DNA of 64,000 bases from SZUA-265 sp965651905 (GCA_965651905.1 CBFGUG010000003.1:129976-193975), one strand, 5' to 3'; positions 16,594 through 26,747 are shown, counted from the stretch's first letter. Numbers and translations are program-made. Notes: a model not told the origin generated them from the letters alone.

Positions 16594-17969
16594 CTGACGA
16601 CCGCCGCGCCGCCCTGTGGAGGATCGAAGCGCCCGCTCTGCGCTCGAGATTTGACGCAACTCACGACCGCTGCGGGTAGACTGCCACTCGTGGTGACGGT
16701 GACCTGTGTCACCTCTCCACCAGGCCCGACTTTGAGCGCCAGGCTGATGCGCCCCGATGCATCGGGGTTCGAGGCAAGCGCGCGCGTGTAGCAGGCGCGG
16801 AATCCCGCGCGCATACGCGCGACGACGCGAGACGCGTTCGAGACTTGCCCACCTGCAACGTTCGTCCCGCCGAGCTGGGCGTTGCCCTTGGGGCCTTCGA
16901 CTTTTTTCACGGTGCCACTGGAGTCGGAGGTCGACTTCTTGGTGTCACCCAGCGACGTCAAGGAACCGCCAGTTTCGCCGGGGCGAATCGCCCCACCCGC
17001 GGCACTGAGCTTCAACCCGCCTGGACCACCCGAAGAAACACCAGCGCCACTGGCCGCGGCTTGGTCCATCACCGAACTATCGATGCTGTCGATACTCGAG
17101 AGCACGTCTGCGGTAGCGCTCTTACCCGTGAGCGCACCGAGCGTGCTCATGTCGAGTGCGTCGAGTTCTTGGGAAAGCGCCGCGACTTCCGTGCTGGACA
17201 GCGGCCTCTTCTCCTGAGTTGGCGCCTTCTTGACCGCCACCTGCTTTTCTTTGGGCTTCGCCTCTTCTGCTTCCTTGGCTTCTTCCTGCGTCTCCTCGGT
17301 GTTCTTCTGCTCCACCTCGGGAGGCGGTGGCAGGTTCTTGACCATCTCCACCAAGGCGGCGACGTTCACCTCGGTGTCGACGACGGGATCCATCCAATCC
17401 GAATACACGGAACCGATCGCCATGAAGTGTAACAAGAAGGAGAACGCAGCAATGACCGTCGTGTTCCAGTCGATGCCGACGGCACCACGCATCACTGACG
17501 GGGGTAGCTTCGGCTTCACGCCCTCGGGCAACACGCTGACGAATTGGAACAGTAGCGATACCCCGTCGAAGTCGACCTTGCCGCGAGCGTCTGCGTCGAG
17601 CGTGAAGTGATACGCGCCGTCATCGAAGATTGCATCGTGGGCCAGCTCGTCGAGAGTCTGTACGCCCTCCTCAGTTGCAACCCTGCCCCGCATCTCACGC
17701 GTGAAGCGTAGACTGTGACGCCCCCCCTCGACGGCTAGCAACGTCATGCGGCGAGGCACCCCCGGTCCATCGATCACGAACGTGTTATCCGAGTTCGTCC
17801 CGACGGTGATGGTTTCGCCATTGCGAAACACGCGCTCATCGACGATTCGTTCACCCCGAACCACCCCAACACGCAATGCCAGCGTCCCGCTGGTGGCAGC
17901 ATCGCTCATCAGCGATGTCATCTGACCGGGACGGACCGACGTGGCAGGAGATTGAGTGGGCTGGGTCAT
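16566..17969 (-). CDS. FHA-like/TM/AgmX-PglI C-terminal domain protein (GltG/NfsG-like)
   Basis: Product of 467 residues, predicted inner-membrane link of an envelope complex. The N-terminal cytoplasmic part is FHA-like (FRNGETITVGTNSDNTFVI, about 48-66). One membrane segment lies at about 170-188 (TTVIAAFSFLLHFMAIG). A periplasmic proline/glutamate/lysine-rich TonB-like stretch follows, then the C-terminal AgmX/PglI-type domain (VVARMRAGFRACYTRAL...GRISLALKVGPGGEVTQV) with paired cysteines (RACY and VSCVK). This architecture matches GltG of Myxococcus gliding and NfsG of its spore-coat complex. MTQPTQ is chosen as start because the 56 codons upstream lack domain character. Confidence 0.88.
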   Translation of the reverse strand: MTQPTQSPATSVRPGQMTSLMSDAATSGTLALRVGVVRGERIVDERVFRNGETITVGTNSDNTFVIDGPGVPRRMTLLAVEGGRHSLRFTREMRGRVATEEGVQTLDELAHDAIFDDGAYHFTLDADARGKVDFDGVSLLFQFVSVLPEGVKPKLPPSVMRGAVGIDWNTTVIAAFSFLLHFMAIGSVYSDWMDPVVDTEVNVAALVEMVKNLPPPPEVEQKNTEETQEEAKEAEEAKPKEKQVAVKKAPTQEKRPLSSTEVAALSQELDALDMSTLGALTGKSATADVLSSIDSIDSSVMDQAAASGAGVSSGGPGGLKLSAAGGAIRPGETGGSLTSLGDTKKSTSDSSGTVKKVEGPKGNAQLGGTNVAGGQVSNASRVVARMRAGFRACYTRALASNPDASGRISLALKVGPGGEVTQVTVTTSGSLPAAVVSCVKSRAQSGRFDPPQGGAAVVSVSVNFVKQ

Positions 17970-18133
17970 CGATTCGACGCTGGCTCGAACGCGAACAGGC
18001 TCGCGAACGCCAAAGCTTAGACGAACGGAGTCGCCGGAAAGCCTAATGGTCCACGAGTGTCTCATCCAGTCGCAACCCACGGAAAGGCCTAGGCTTTGGC
18101 TACACGGCTGTGCCCCCGGGAGACACACTCTAC

Positions 18134-18601
18134 TCACACTGGAAATTGGTCCAGGTGCGCAGTCTGTTCGAAGTGGGAGAGTTCACGATTACAACGCTTT
18201 CGAGCCACGAGGCGATGCCGCCCGGCCTCGTGCGCGATGCTGGCGCAAGCCAAGGCCGCACCCACCGCGACGCAGGAGACGATCGCAGCAAGGCGTGGTG
18301 TGTGAAAGATGAGGGACAACAAGGTTGTCCCTCCCGCCGCTGCGCAGATTCGCCACCCGAGTCGTGCCCCCAGCGCATGACGCTCGAGCCTCTGTTGCAC
18401 GACCAACGACAGTTCGTTCCGTACAGCTCTTCGCACGCGCGGCGCAGACTCGGCGGTCACGTCGAGTACGTCCCCCTCGTCCACCACGGAGCGCAGTCCG
18501 AGTTGCGCGATGCGTCGAGTCAGTGTCAGGTCTCGCACGCATGTCGTCACAGCGAAACAACACGTGAGCAGCGACGCGATCGCAAGCAGCCAAGCGAACA
18601 A
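18134..18601 (-). CDS. Small inner-membrane protein (GltF position)
   Basis: Product of 155 residues: an N-terminal membrane segment (FAWLLAIASLLTCCFAV), a basic cytoplasmic or periplasmic middle (RDLTLTRRIAQLGLRSVV, then VVQQRLERHALGARLG) and two closely spaced membrane segments (CAAAGGTTLLSLIF; LAAIVSCVAVGAALACASI). It lies between the TPR lipoprotein and the AgmX-type gene, where gltF/nfsF sits in Myxococcus. The correspondence is positional only. Confidence 0.7.
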   Translation of the reverse strand: MFAWLLAIASLLTCCFAVTTCVRDLTLTRRIAQLGLRSVVDEGDVLDVTAESAPRVRRAVRNELSLVVQQRLERHALGARLGWRICAAAGGTTLLSLIFHTPRLAAIVSCVAVGAALACASIAHEAGRHRLVARKRCNRELSHFEQTAHLDQFPV

Positions 18602-18637
18602 GAGTGCTCCCGAGCAAGCTCGTCCGTTCGCGCGTCG

Positions 18638-18889
18638 TCAGAAGGGCGCGCGGTACACGGACTCGTTGATCCGCTGCAAGAACGGTTGTCGCAACTCGGC
18701 CAGTGTCATCTTCGGTTGGATGCGGCTGATGTCCACCGCCGCGATCGGCTTCTGAATGCGTCCGACGATCGTCACTTCACTGACCGTGACGACACGCCCT
18801 TGCGCGAGAGCAGACGCCGACCACGACGCAACCACGAACGCAAGAATGCATGAACAGAATCTTCCGTTGAACATCGCTGACCTCATCAT
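18638..18889 (-). CDS. Small secreted protein of unknown function
   Basis: Product of 83 residues with a signal peptide (CSCILAFVVASWSASALA-QGR) and a short mature domain beginning VVTVSEVTIVGRIQKPIAAVDI, ending in SVYRAPF. Its ATG overlaps the stop of the TPR lipoprotein gene as ATGA, so it is translationally coupled. The mature sequence VSEVTIVGRIQKP is distinctive enough for a homology search, but no family is recognised here. Confidence 0.75.
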   Translation of the reverse strand: MMRSAMFNGRFCSCILAFVVASWSASALAQGRVVTVSEVTIVGRIQKPIAAVDISRIQPKMTLAELRQPFLQRINESVYRAPF

Positions 18890-20190
18890 TCCGTCCCTTG
18901 CGGCACGGGCGGCGCATTCATGGCCTCCAAAACCGCTTTGCGATTCTTAGCGCGATCCAATAGCTCTTCAGCATCGTCGGAACCTGCGGCCCTCACTGCG
19001 CCGCGCTTGGCCAGATAGGTTTCGAACGCGAGGATCGCTCGCTCCGCAGACGCGAGCTCCGAGAGCGCTCCAACCTTGCTGGAGAACAAGTAGACCAAAC
19101 CGATGTTGTAGTACGTCTCGGGCATGTCTGGGGCCGCTTTGGTCACCCAGTCTAGTTGGGTGAGCGCTTCCAGGGGTCTGCCCTGCAAACGGTAGGCGTC
19201 CCCCAGGTTCAAATGCAGCAACGGATTGCTGGGCTCGAACGCGAGGGCCCCTTCGAGCAGGGGCACGGCCTCAGCCGCGTTGCCCGCTTCGAGCATGTAG
19301 GCAGAGAGGTGTAAACGCGCGTCCACCATGTCGGGTCGTAACGTCACGATCCGTCGCAGCTCCGCGATCGCCTCGTTGCGTCGACTCTGCTCCTTGTAAA
19401 TTAACGCACGCAACATACGCGCTTCCGCGTTGTTGGCATCGCGCGGAGGGTTTTCGGGTCCGTACCCATCCAAGATCGCGGTCAAAGTATACAGCGCCAA
19501 GTCGAGGCGTCGGTTGCGGTAGTGGTCCCGAGCCAAGACGACCATCGCTGGGCGATAGTCGGGGTCGAGCTTCAGGGCGCGCTGCGCCAACTTCTGCGCC
19601 TGAGCAGTGTCCTTCTGTTGGCTCGCGAGTTCCGCCTCGGCTGCGAGAATCGCGGCGCTGTCCTCGGCCTGCGCGCGGTGAACACGCAGAAAGCTGCTGG
19701 CTTCCGAGAGTTGCCCCGCGCGCAGGTAACCGAAGGCCATCTCCGCGATGGCAGGTTCGAAGTCGGGCACCAACGAAAGGGCCTCACGGTAGGCACGACG
19801 AGCCCCCGTCGGGTCGCCACTGCGATCGAGCACGGTACCCAACGCGAAGTGGGCCTGATGTGCACGGGGATCGATCGTGGTGGCCTGGCGCAACTGCGCC
19901 TCCGCACCTGCCAAGTCGCCGCGCTCGAACGCAGCCAGCCCTGCCTGATAGGCCGCGGCCGCTTCTGCGCTCATAGTTGGACGCGCTGCGCGCTTCTCGC
20001 GCGCTGTGGGCTTCTCCTGAGGCTTGGCGGTGTTTGGAGCGGCTGCCTCCACCTCGGGAGTCTTCGTGGACTTGGGTGCCGAACCACAACCCACCGCACA
20101 GAAACCCATCGCACAGAAACCCACCGCACAGAAACCCAAGACGACTGTCGCCGTGAAACGCCTGGGCAGCGAGCATTCCACGAGTCTCAT
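18886..20190 (-). CDS. TPR lipoprotein (GltE/AglT- or NfsE-like)
   Basis: Product of 434 residues. The signal segment GFCAVGFCAMGFCAVGC ends in a lipobox-like AVGC and carries an internal 5-residue repetition. The mature protein has a charged linker, then tandem TPR repeats from about residue 75 (AYQAGLAAFERGDLAGAEAQLRQA, AHFALGTVLDRSGDPTGARRAYREAL) to about 380. Probably an outer-membrane-anchored periplasmic scaffold, matching GltE/AglT and NfsE in length and position. It is coupled by ATGA overlaps to both the large TPR gene upstream and the small secreted protein downstream. Confidence 0.85.
   Translation of the reverse strand: MRLVECSLPRRFTATVVLGFCAVGFCAMGFCAVGCGSAPKSTKTPEVEAAAPNTAKPQEKPTAREKRAARPTMSAEAAAAYQAGLAAFERGDLAGAEAQLRQATTIDPRAHQAHFALGTVLDRSGDPTGARRAYREALSLVPDFEPAIAEMAFGYLRAGQLSEASSFLRVHRAQAEDSAAILAAEAELASQQKDTAQAQKLAQRALKLDPDYRPAMVVLARDHYRNRRLDLALYTLTAILDGYGPENPPRDANNAEARMLRALIYKEQSRRNEAIAELRRIVTLRPDMVDARLHLSAYMLEAGNAAEAVPLLEGALAFEPSNPLLHLNLGDAYRLQGRPLEALTQLDWVTKAAPDMPETYYNIGLVYLFSSKVGALSELASAERAILAFETYLAKRGAVRAAGSDDAEELLDRAKNRKAVLEAMNAPPVPQGTE
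20090..20134. repeat. 15-bp tandem repeat in a lipoprotein signal sequence
   Basis: Three adjacent units: CCCACCGCACAGAAA, the same with one change (CCCATCGCACAGAAA), then CCCACCGCACAGAAA again. In the minus-strand gene they encode Gly-Phe-Cys-Ala-Val/Met repeated inside the signal peptide just before the lipidated cysteine. Confidence 0.92.
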
Positions 20191-23100
20191 TGTGTGCCCC
20201 CAATGCCGGGCGCGGGCTCTGGCAGCAGTTGCGGCTCGGGGGACTCGACCATGCCTGGCCGCAAGCGCAAGAACATACCTGGACTATAGTCGAGACCGTT
20301 CACACGAGACGCGTAGTGCGCCAACTTATCTTCGCCGATCGCGCTGGTCAGAAACGCGAGCCGACTGATCGCGCGCACCACGGCTGGCGTCGACAGGTTG
20401 TAGCGCCTCGCCAGGACGATGGCCGCGCCGTAACGATCGACGGCGATCTGATCGGCACTGGCGAGTTCCCGGTCTCGCTGATCGTTCCAAGCGCTCTCCA
20501 CCTTGATCCGAATCGCGTCGGCTTTCTCTTGCAGTTCGAGGTTATCGCTTTCTTCGGCTTGTTGAAGCAGACGCTCCGTACGCTCGTCGAACATCTCGAG
20601 TTCTGGTGGTCGCGTGTTGTAGAGGCCCGTGCGCAGCGAGTCGTACAGACTGCCCTGCCTTGCAATGGCCGCGGTACCCCACTCGGGAGAGCCGTATTCG
20701 TCGACAACGGCTTGCAACCGTTCGAAGTAGCCTTTCGCAGTGGCTGCCGCCTTGTTGAAGTCCGCCAGCACCTGCTGGGGGGTTCCGCGAAATTGGTGGT
20801 GCCCAGCGTCGAAGTCGAAGCGTTTGCGAAGTTCATCGTCGAGCAGCAAGTACGCTCCCTCGGCTGCCATACTCGCCTGAGGGGTGCCCAGCGCTGCGTT
20901 CACCCCTCGCTCGTTCGTCGGCGCGTTGCCGCGCATACGTGCGAACGCAGTCATGGTGTTTTCCCACCACTTCACCTCGTCTGCAGCTTTGGCCGCACGC
21001 CGCATCTTGGCGGTCCAATACGCCGCTTCCACCACGTACACCTGAGAGTCGGGATTCGACTGGTGTTTGGCGTAGTACTTTTGCATGGCACTTTCCGCAC
21101 GCTGTCGCGCGGCGGCGTTTGCGCCTTGGTCGGGGCTGAACTGATCCCACTCCTTGAGCGCTGATGTCGCGATGACGAAGTCCGCTTGAGCGAGATCTAC
21201 CCCGGCCGCCCCCTGGTTCGCGAGTTGATCGCGCGCCCGTACCATGGCTTGGTCGTCGCCGAGACTGGCGTACAACTTCAGGGCCTGTTCGGTCGCGACT
21301 TGGCGTGCTTCGGGCGTGAAGTGGGCGTTTCGGCCAATCGCATCGAACGTCGACGCCGCCTTGGGATAGTCGAAGAACAGCACGTAGGCGTTCGCGAGGG
21401 CGTCGTACGCGAGCTTCAGATACTTGGTTCGAGCTTCGTACTTCTCTGGCTGAGGAGGCTCGGGAGGATCAGCGCTGGCGTCGCCTTCGCGCAAAGCGAC
21501 CAGACGTTCGTCGCTGCCATAACGGGAGACGAACAGCTCGTACATTCCGATTGCCTTGTCGTAGTCGCCTACTTGCTTGTACGCGAAGGCTCCGTTCATC
21601 GCCGCCTCGGGGGCTTCGTCCCGATCGGGTGCAGCGTCGAGGGCAACCTTGTATGCAGCTGCCGCCTCACGCCACTTCGCGTCACGCTCCTCACCAGGGG
21701 GCAGCTGCTCCGCCTGATCGTAAAGCGAACGAGCATCCAAGTACGCGACCCCCTGCCTGACGGGCGTTCGAATCGCATCTTCCGCAGCCCTCGTCTGCTC
21801 GTCGAACGCGCAACTCTTGCCGTCGACCAGCTTGCGGCTCTGCTCGGCGTTGCTCGTCAAGTTGCTCATGCTGAGCAACTTTTCCCACGCCTTGTATCCC
21901 CACTCATCACGACCGCAACGCTTCTGGTAGATGCTGGCGAAGCGCTTCTGCGCCTCTTCGAACTGGCCGTATACGAAGTAGTAATCTGCCGCCTGGAACT
22001 CGTACAGCGGTCCGTTCTTTTCAGGATCGTCCTCGACGCTGATCGCCGCGTTGTACTCGTCGCGCGCGTCGGCCGCACTCACCACCTCGGGAGGCATCGG
22101 CAGTTGCATCGGCTTACTCTGGGTGCCGTCCTCGATCATTTGGACTTCGTCGAGCTTCGCGACGCCACGAGCGCCTCCGCTGTGGTCGTACTCTTGGTGC
22201 CGTCGTTCGAGCACACGGTCTGCCAGCACCACCACGTAATACGCCGCAGGCTGTTGGAACTTGTCGTCCTCGTTCGAGTCGCGAACACGTCTCGCGGCTT
22301 CACGCGCTGCCGCAATTTCTTCTTCAGGAGGCGTGCGTCCTAGTTCGAGCTGCAACGTCACCGCGCCGAACAGCGCATCCGCACGCCAAAACTGACTCTC
22401 GTATGCGTCGATCGCGTTCGGATCTTGATCGATGTAACCCGCCCAGCCCTTGGCCGCGGAGCGATACTCTACGATCGCTTGTTCGAGCAGACGCTGCTTG
22501 GCGATCGGGTCGGAAAGCTGCTCTGCTTTGGTCGTGTTTTCGCGCGCGGCGTTGGTGTGAGCCGCCGCGGCACGTTGCAAGCCCTGACGCACCAAGCGCT
22601 CGGCCTGGTAGATGGCTTCGGGATCGTCTTGATTGGCGCGTGTCCACTCGCTGTCGCCCACGTAGTCGGCGAGTTGGGTGCGCGCTTGAAGGGCCTTGGC
22701 CGTCGCCTCCGCGCGTACCGCGGACCCCTCGGGTGCAAGGGTCGCCAGCTCATCGTACAGATCTGCGATGCGCGCTCGGGTCAGCGGCGCGTCGCGGCTG
22801 AGCGGGAACTTACGGACTGTCAGCTCCAGTGTCAGGATCGCGTTGCGTAGCTGGGTTATCTCGATGAACTCCTGGGCGAGCGCCTGGTAGATGTCGACGG
22901 TCCACTCCTCGTCCTGCGGGATGAGATTCGGGTTCTGGACGCGCTCGATCGCTACGAGAAGCCGCTCTTCCGCCACCAATGGGTCCGTCTCTTCGTCGAA
23001 AATGTCACTGCGTGGAATGAACGGATGATTCGGCGGCGGGCCATCGAAGTCCGTGTACGTCAGCGACCCTGCGATATAGGTGTACGCTTCGCTGCGAAAG

Positions 23101-24260
23101 TCGACCCCCTGATCTCCGGTTTCTTTCTCCTGCTCGTCCGCGTAGCGCAGCAGCTCGACGAAACCCTCGACCGCTTCGCGGTAGCGCTGCTGTTTGTAGT
23201 AGGTCCACGCACCCTTGTACAAAGCTACGCCATACAGCGGCGGGTTCTTGTACTGCATCGAGTTCTCGTACGCCGTGGCCGCGCGATTGAAGGCGTATGG
23301 CCCCGCCCCAGCATCCATCTGATCGAAGTGGAAGTTACCGATTTGCCACCACACCTCCGCCAGGTAGCGAGGCTCTTCGCCATGCTCTACTTTCTGGGGT
23401 AACGCCTGACATTCGGCGTAAGGGTTTTGGTACTCGCGGTCTTCGCCTGGCGCGGCACGCTGTTTATCCCATGCCGTCAAGCGGTCGAGTGGCACGGGGT
23501 TCTTGTTGTACCACTCGGCCCAATAGTCGTCCGACCGATCTTGCGCCAGTGGCTGCACCAGGATCGCGCTCGCATCGTTCGGATCGGTTTGCACCGTGAA
23601 CTGATTTGCGCACGCGAGTGAACGCCACGCTTGCTGAGCTGCGTCCAGCTGTCCGCTGTCGAAATAGGCGTGCCCCAGGTAGTAATGGACCCCCGCTATC
23701 TGCTCGTAGTTCGGAAACTCGGCGATGATGCGGCGATACAAGTCCGTCGCAGGAACGAGAGCCTCCCCTAGATCGGCATCGAGATTCGCTCGGCCTTTCT
23801 CCTCGTACAGCGCCGCCAAACGATACATCGCATCCGGGGTGGCCTGGGGCGCGGCGCGAGGTCCACTGTAACGGGCAATGAACTCGAGCAACCGCTCGAT
23901 CGCCGCCTCTCGTGCTTCAGCCAGGCGCTCTTGTTCGATTTCGATGGCTTGGCCCAAGTGCCCGTTGAGTCGGCGGCGACGCTCTTCGTAGTGGTGCCGA
24001 ATGATGCGATCGAGACCCTCGCGATACGCATTGGCATCCTCCGCGTAGGTCTTGGCTTCGCGCTCGAGCTGCTCGAGGGCCGCGAGTTGCTCGGCCGTAG
24101 GCCCCTCATCGGTTTCGGCAGCGGCGCGCGCAGGTGCCCAGCTGCATAAACCCGCGACCAATAACGAGCAACCGAACGCGCGCCATCGAGTTCGTAATTC
24201 CTTTGGAGCACCCATCGGGTGCTTCGGCGGGTGACCGAGACGACGGTCAGCGTTTTTCAT
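20187..24260 (-). CDS. Large periplasmic TPR protein (GltD/AgmU- or NfsD-like)
   Basis: Product of 1357 residues starting MKNADRRLGH behind a good ribosome site (GGGGAG, 24264-24269); an ATG five codons earlier is possible. A hydrophobic segment (CSLLVAGLCSWAPARAAA) serves as signal peptide with a long n-region. The rest is helical, with repeated TPR-like units such as GVHYYLGHAYFDSGQLDAAQQAW, GVALYKGAWTYYKQQRYREAVEGF and GAFAYKQVGDYDKAIGMYELFV. Size, periplasmic prediction and position before the TPR lipoprotein match GltD/AgmU and NfsD. It overlaps the end of the preceding TPR gene by 14 nt. Confidence 0.85.
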   Translation of the reverse strand: MKNADRRLGHPPKHPMGAPKELRTRWRAFGCSLLVAGLCSWAPARAAAETDEGPTAEQLAALEQLEREAKTYAEDANAYREGLDRIIRHHYEERRRRLNGHLGQAIEIEQERLAEAREAAIERLLEFIARYSGPRAAPQATPDAMYRLAALYEEKGRANLDADLGEALVPATDLYRRIIAEFPNYEQIAGVHYYLGHAYFDSGQLDAAQQAWRSLACANQFTVQTDPNDASAILVQPLAQDRSDDYWAEWYNKNPVPLDRLTAWDKQRAAPGEDREYQNPYAECQALPQKVEHGEEPRYLAEVWWQIGNFHFDQMDAGAGPYAFNRAATAYENSMQYKNPPLYGVALYKGAWTYYKQQRYREAVEGFVELLRYADEQEKETGDQGVDFRSEAYTYIAGSLTYTDFDGPPPNHPFIPRSDIFDEETDPLVAEERLLVAIERVQNPNLIPQDEEWTVDIYQALAQEFIEITQLRNAILTLELTVRKFPLSRDAPLTRARIADLYDELATLAPEGSAVRAEATAKALQARTQLADYVGDSEWTRANQDDPEAIYQAERLVRQGLQRAAAAHTNAARENTTKAEQLSDPIAKQRLLEQAIVEYRSAAKGWAGYIDQDPNAIDAYESQFWRADALFGAVTLQLELGRTPPEEEIAAAREAARRVRDSNEDDKFQQPAAYYVVVLADRVLERRHQEYDHSGGARGVAKLDEVQMIEDGTQSKPMQLPMPPEVVSAADARDEYNAAISVEDDPEKNGPLYEFQAADYYFVYGQFEEAQKRFASIYQKRCGRDEWGYKAWEKLLSMSNLTSNAEQSRKLVDGKSCAFDEQTRAAEDAIRTPVRQGVAYLDARSLYDQAEQLPPGEERDAKWREAAAAYKVALDAAPDRDEAPEAAMNGAFAYKQVGDYDKAIGMYELFVSRYGSDERLVALREGDASADPPEPPQPEKYEARTKYLKLAYDALANAYVLFFDYPKAASTFDAIGRNAHFTPEARQVATEQALKLYASLGDDQAMVRARDQLANQGAAGVDLAQADFVIATSALKEWDQFSPDQGANAAARQRAESAMQKYYAKHQSNPDSQVYVVEAAYWTAKMRRAAKAADEVKWWENTMTAFARMRGNAPTNERGVNAALGTPQASMAAEGAYLLLDDELRKRFDFDAGHHQFRGTPQQVLADFNKAAATAKGYFERLQAVVDEYGSPEWGTAAIARQGSLYDSLRTGLYNTRPPELEMFDERTERLLQQAEESDNLELQEKADAIRIKVESAWNDQRDRELASADQIAVDRYGAAIVLARRYNLSTPAVVRAISRLAFLTSAIGEDKLAHYASRVNGLDYSPGMFLRLRPGMVESPEPQLLPEPAPGIGGTQ

Positions 24261-26733
24261 CGGCTCCCCGCGCATCGAACATCACTTCGTTGAACTCTTC
24301 TTCCAGGTACCGCTCGTTTCGAGAACGCTCGCGCTGAAGATCCTGCACTTCTTCGAAGTGCGACTGGCGAACCTCCCAAGCCTGCTGTGAGATCCCGACG
24401 TCAGCTCTGAGCAGTATGCTGGCCAGCTTCTGCTCGACGGTTTGAAAGCTACGCAGGGCCAAATCTCCGAACACCTGTTTGGTCTGGTCGTCCAGCTCTT
24501 CGATACCCGTCGCGTTGTGCTGGACCAGTGCGTGTTCTTTCTCTACGGCAGCCAACAACTCCCGAGACTTGCTCGCCACCTCGGCATCGTAGCCGTCCCG
24601 CAGCTGATCGAGCCGAGCTTGGACACGTTGCAGCCGAACCAGGAACGGATTGGCTTCCTGGGCGAACTCCTGCGCGTCTTCGCCCATCTGTCCTGCCGCG
24701 GCCAACGCCAACTCGCGCTGCACGAGGTAGACGTAGCGCTGGCGCACCTTCGCGTCGCGGGTGTATTCGGGCCCGCCGAACCCGACCTGCATTCGCCCAC
24801 GCTCGAGCTCCTCACGCAGCTCGGCGATTTGTGCCTGGTAGCCGTCGAGCTCCGTCTCGCTCTCGCGCAGCTGTGCGGTCAGCTCACGTCGACGCGCCTC
24901 GGGCAATTGGACACTGAATTGCTCTTTTTCGTCGGTCAGCCGCCGCAACCCGTTGACGATCGCGCGCATCTTGTCCGCCTGCAGCGCCAACGACTGCAGT
25001 TGTTGCGAGAGTTGGTCCCATTGTCGTGTCCCTTTGCCCTCGCGCCTGACGAAGTCACGAACCTCGACGGGCAGCTCTCCTAGCTGAAGCCCCAAAGCTC
25101 GACGCTCCGACCTCACCTTGGCCACCTCTCCTGAAAAGTTGCCGCTGTCAGCGTCTTCGAGGCCAGCCGCGAGATCGCGCAGCGCGAGCGCGATGTGATT
25201 GGTCAGCCCGAGCACTCGCTGTAAGCGCACCCGAAGTTCGGGGAACGCCCGAGCGCGAGTTTCAGCGCTCAGCACGCCCGCCATGGCGCGCGCCATGCGG
25301 CGTGACTCCTTCACCATCTTGCGTGAACGCGCCACGTCGTCGACCAACGCGAACACGTGCTCATCCTCCAAGTCACGAAGCCAGTCCATCACGACGGGAG
25401 GAAGATCTCCGCGCGTGCGCACACCCAGTCGCTGCTGAATCAACCGTTCGTAATACTCTGACGGATCGCGAGGCGTCGCCAAGAATGACGACAGCTGGTC
25501 GTATGCTGGACGGAAGCGACGAATCACTCCTTGATACGCCTGCAGGGCTTGGGTGTACTGCTTGGCGCGCAACATCAAGTCCGCGCGCAACAACGCGCCT
25601 TCCGCAAGCCCCAGACTCTCCGGGGCCACCACCTCGAGCACCTCCAACGTCTGCTGCGCGCGCTCGAAGTCTTCGAGTGCCACGAACACCCACGCGAGCT
25701 CGAACAACATCGTCGGAAACTCGGGCGACTCGCGCGACACGCGCTGATACGCATCAGCCGCGTCCAGTGGCGAGTCGCTCTCGTAGAAGATTCTACCGAG
25801 CGCCATCCAAGCCAAATCGACGATGTGCTGCTGACGGGCGGAGCTTGGCGTCAACCGAGTGACGCGCTGGAATTGAACGATCGCGGTCGCGAACCGCTGG
25901 GACGGGCCCGAGACCTGGGCCAACACCGACTGATCTGCCTGTGGTGGGTTCGGAAGCAACGCCTGGTTCATGTAAACCACACCCAGCAAGTACTGCGCCT
26001 GAAACCCCAACGCCGACGCGTCTGGAACGTTTCGCAAGTCGGTGATGGATTCGTCGTAGCGCTCTGCGGCCAGGTACGCCTTGCCACGTGCGTAGCGCAA
26101 AGCAGCCGAACGCTTCTTCTCGGCACTCAGCTTGTCGATGGCGTCGAAAACGAACTCCAGCTCACTCGTGACATGACGTCTGAGGGCGACGTCGACCAAG
26201 CGACTGAGCGCTTGCCCCAGATGTTTCTCGTACGCTTTGGAACGACTGAGCCTGGCGATCTCACGGTACTGTCTACGCGCAGACTGCAGCTGATCGTTTT
26301 CGAAGTAGCTTTCGCCCAGCAGTAGGAGTGCGTCGGCGTGGGTGTCGTCGGTTGCCTCGCCGCGAGCGTGCAGCTCGACCACCTGCTGCAACACGTTGAT
26401 CGCCGCGTCGTAGTCCTCGTTGCGCTTGAGCATCTCGCCGATTGCCAAGCGCTCGTCTGCCGTCTTCGGTGGAGTGACTGCGGTTTTCTCGACATCGAGG
26501 ACTCCAGCTTCTACTGCGCGCGCTGCGACTTCGGCGCGGCCGAGTGCCTCGCTCTCGGAAAGGGCCTCGGCCGGCAGGGAAAACGATGTGCCCCAGGCCA
26601 ACGTGGCCACCGCCGTGAGACCCGCGACATTGCGCGCGGCTCGATCCCAAAGCCATCCCCAATGTGCAACCAGCGAGGCCAATGACACTTTCATCGCGTG
26701 ACGCGCGCTCAATATCGACGAGGACATCGGCAT
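24247..26733 (-). CDS. TPR and coiled-coil secreted protein (GltC/NfsC-like candidate)
   Basis: Product of up to 828 residues; other in-frame ATGs at 26727 and 26694. A hydrophobic stretch (NVAGLTAVATLAWGTSFSL) acts as signal sequence, followed by TPR repeats over roughly residues 95-400 (AINVLQQVVEL, ADALLLLGESYFENDQLQSA) and a long helical/coiled-coil C-terminal half (LPEARRRELTAQLRESETEL) ending in a charged tail. Probably a periplasmic scaffold. GltC/NfsC of Myxococcus is also a soluble periplasmic component, but assignment here rests on context. Confidence 0.8.
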   Translation of the reverse strand: MPMSSSILSARHAMKVSLASLVAHWGWLWDRAARNVAGLTAVATLAWGTSFSLPAEALSESEALGRAEVAARAVEAGVLDVEKTAVTPPKTADERLAIGEMLKRNEDYDAAINVLQQVVELHARGEATDDTHADALLLLGESYFENDQLQSARRQYREIARLSRSKAYEKHLGQALSRLVDVALRRHVTSELEFVFDAIDKLSAEKKRSAALRYARGKAYLAAERYDESITDLRNVPDASALGFQAQYLLGVVYMNQALLPNPPQADQSVLAQVSGPSQRFATAIVQFQRVTRLTPSSARQQHIVDLAWMALGRIFYESDSPLDAADAYQRVSRESPEFPTMLFELAWVFVALEDFERAQQTLEVLEVVAPESLGLAEGALLRADLMLRAKQYTQALQAYQGVIRRFRPAYDQLSSFLATPRDPSEYYERLIQQRLGVRTRGDLPPVVMDWLRDLEDEHVFALVDDVARSRKMVKESRRMARAMAGVLSAETRARAFPELRVRLQRVLGLTNHIALALRDLAAGLEDADSGNFSGEVAKVRSERRALGLQLGELPVEVRDFVRREGKGTRQWDQLSQQLQSLALQADKMRAIVNGLRRLTDEKEQFSVQLPEARRRELTAQLRESETELDGYQAQIAELREELERGRMQVGFGGPEYTRDAKVRQRYVYLVQRELALAAAGQMGEDAQEFAQEANPFLVRLQRVQARLDQLRDGYDAEVASKSRELLAAVEKEHALVQHNATGIEELDDQTKQVFGDLALRSFQTVEQKLASILLRADVGISQQAWEVRQSHFEEVQDLQRERSRNERYLEEEFNEVMFDARGADEKR

Positions 26734-26747
26734 CGACGAAGCCTGGA

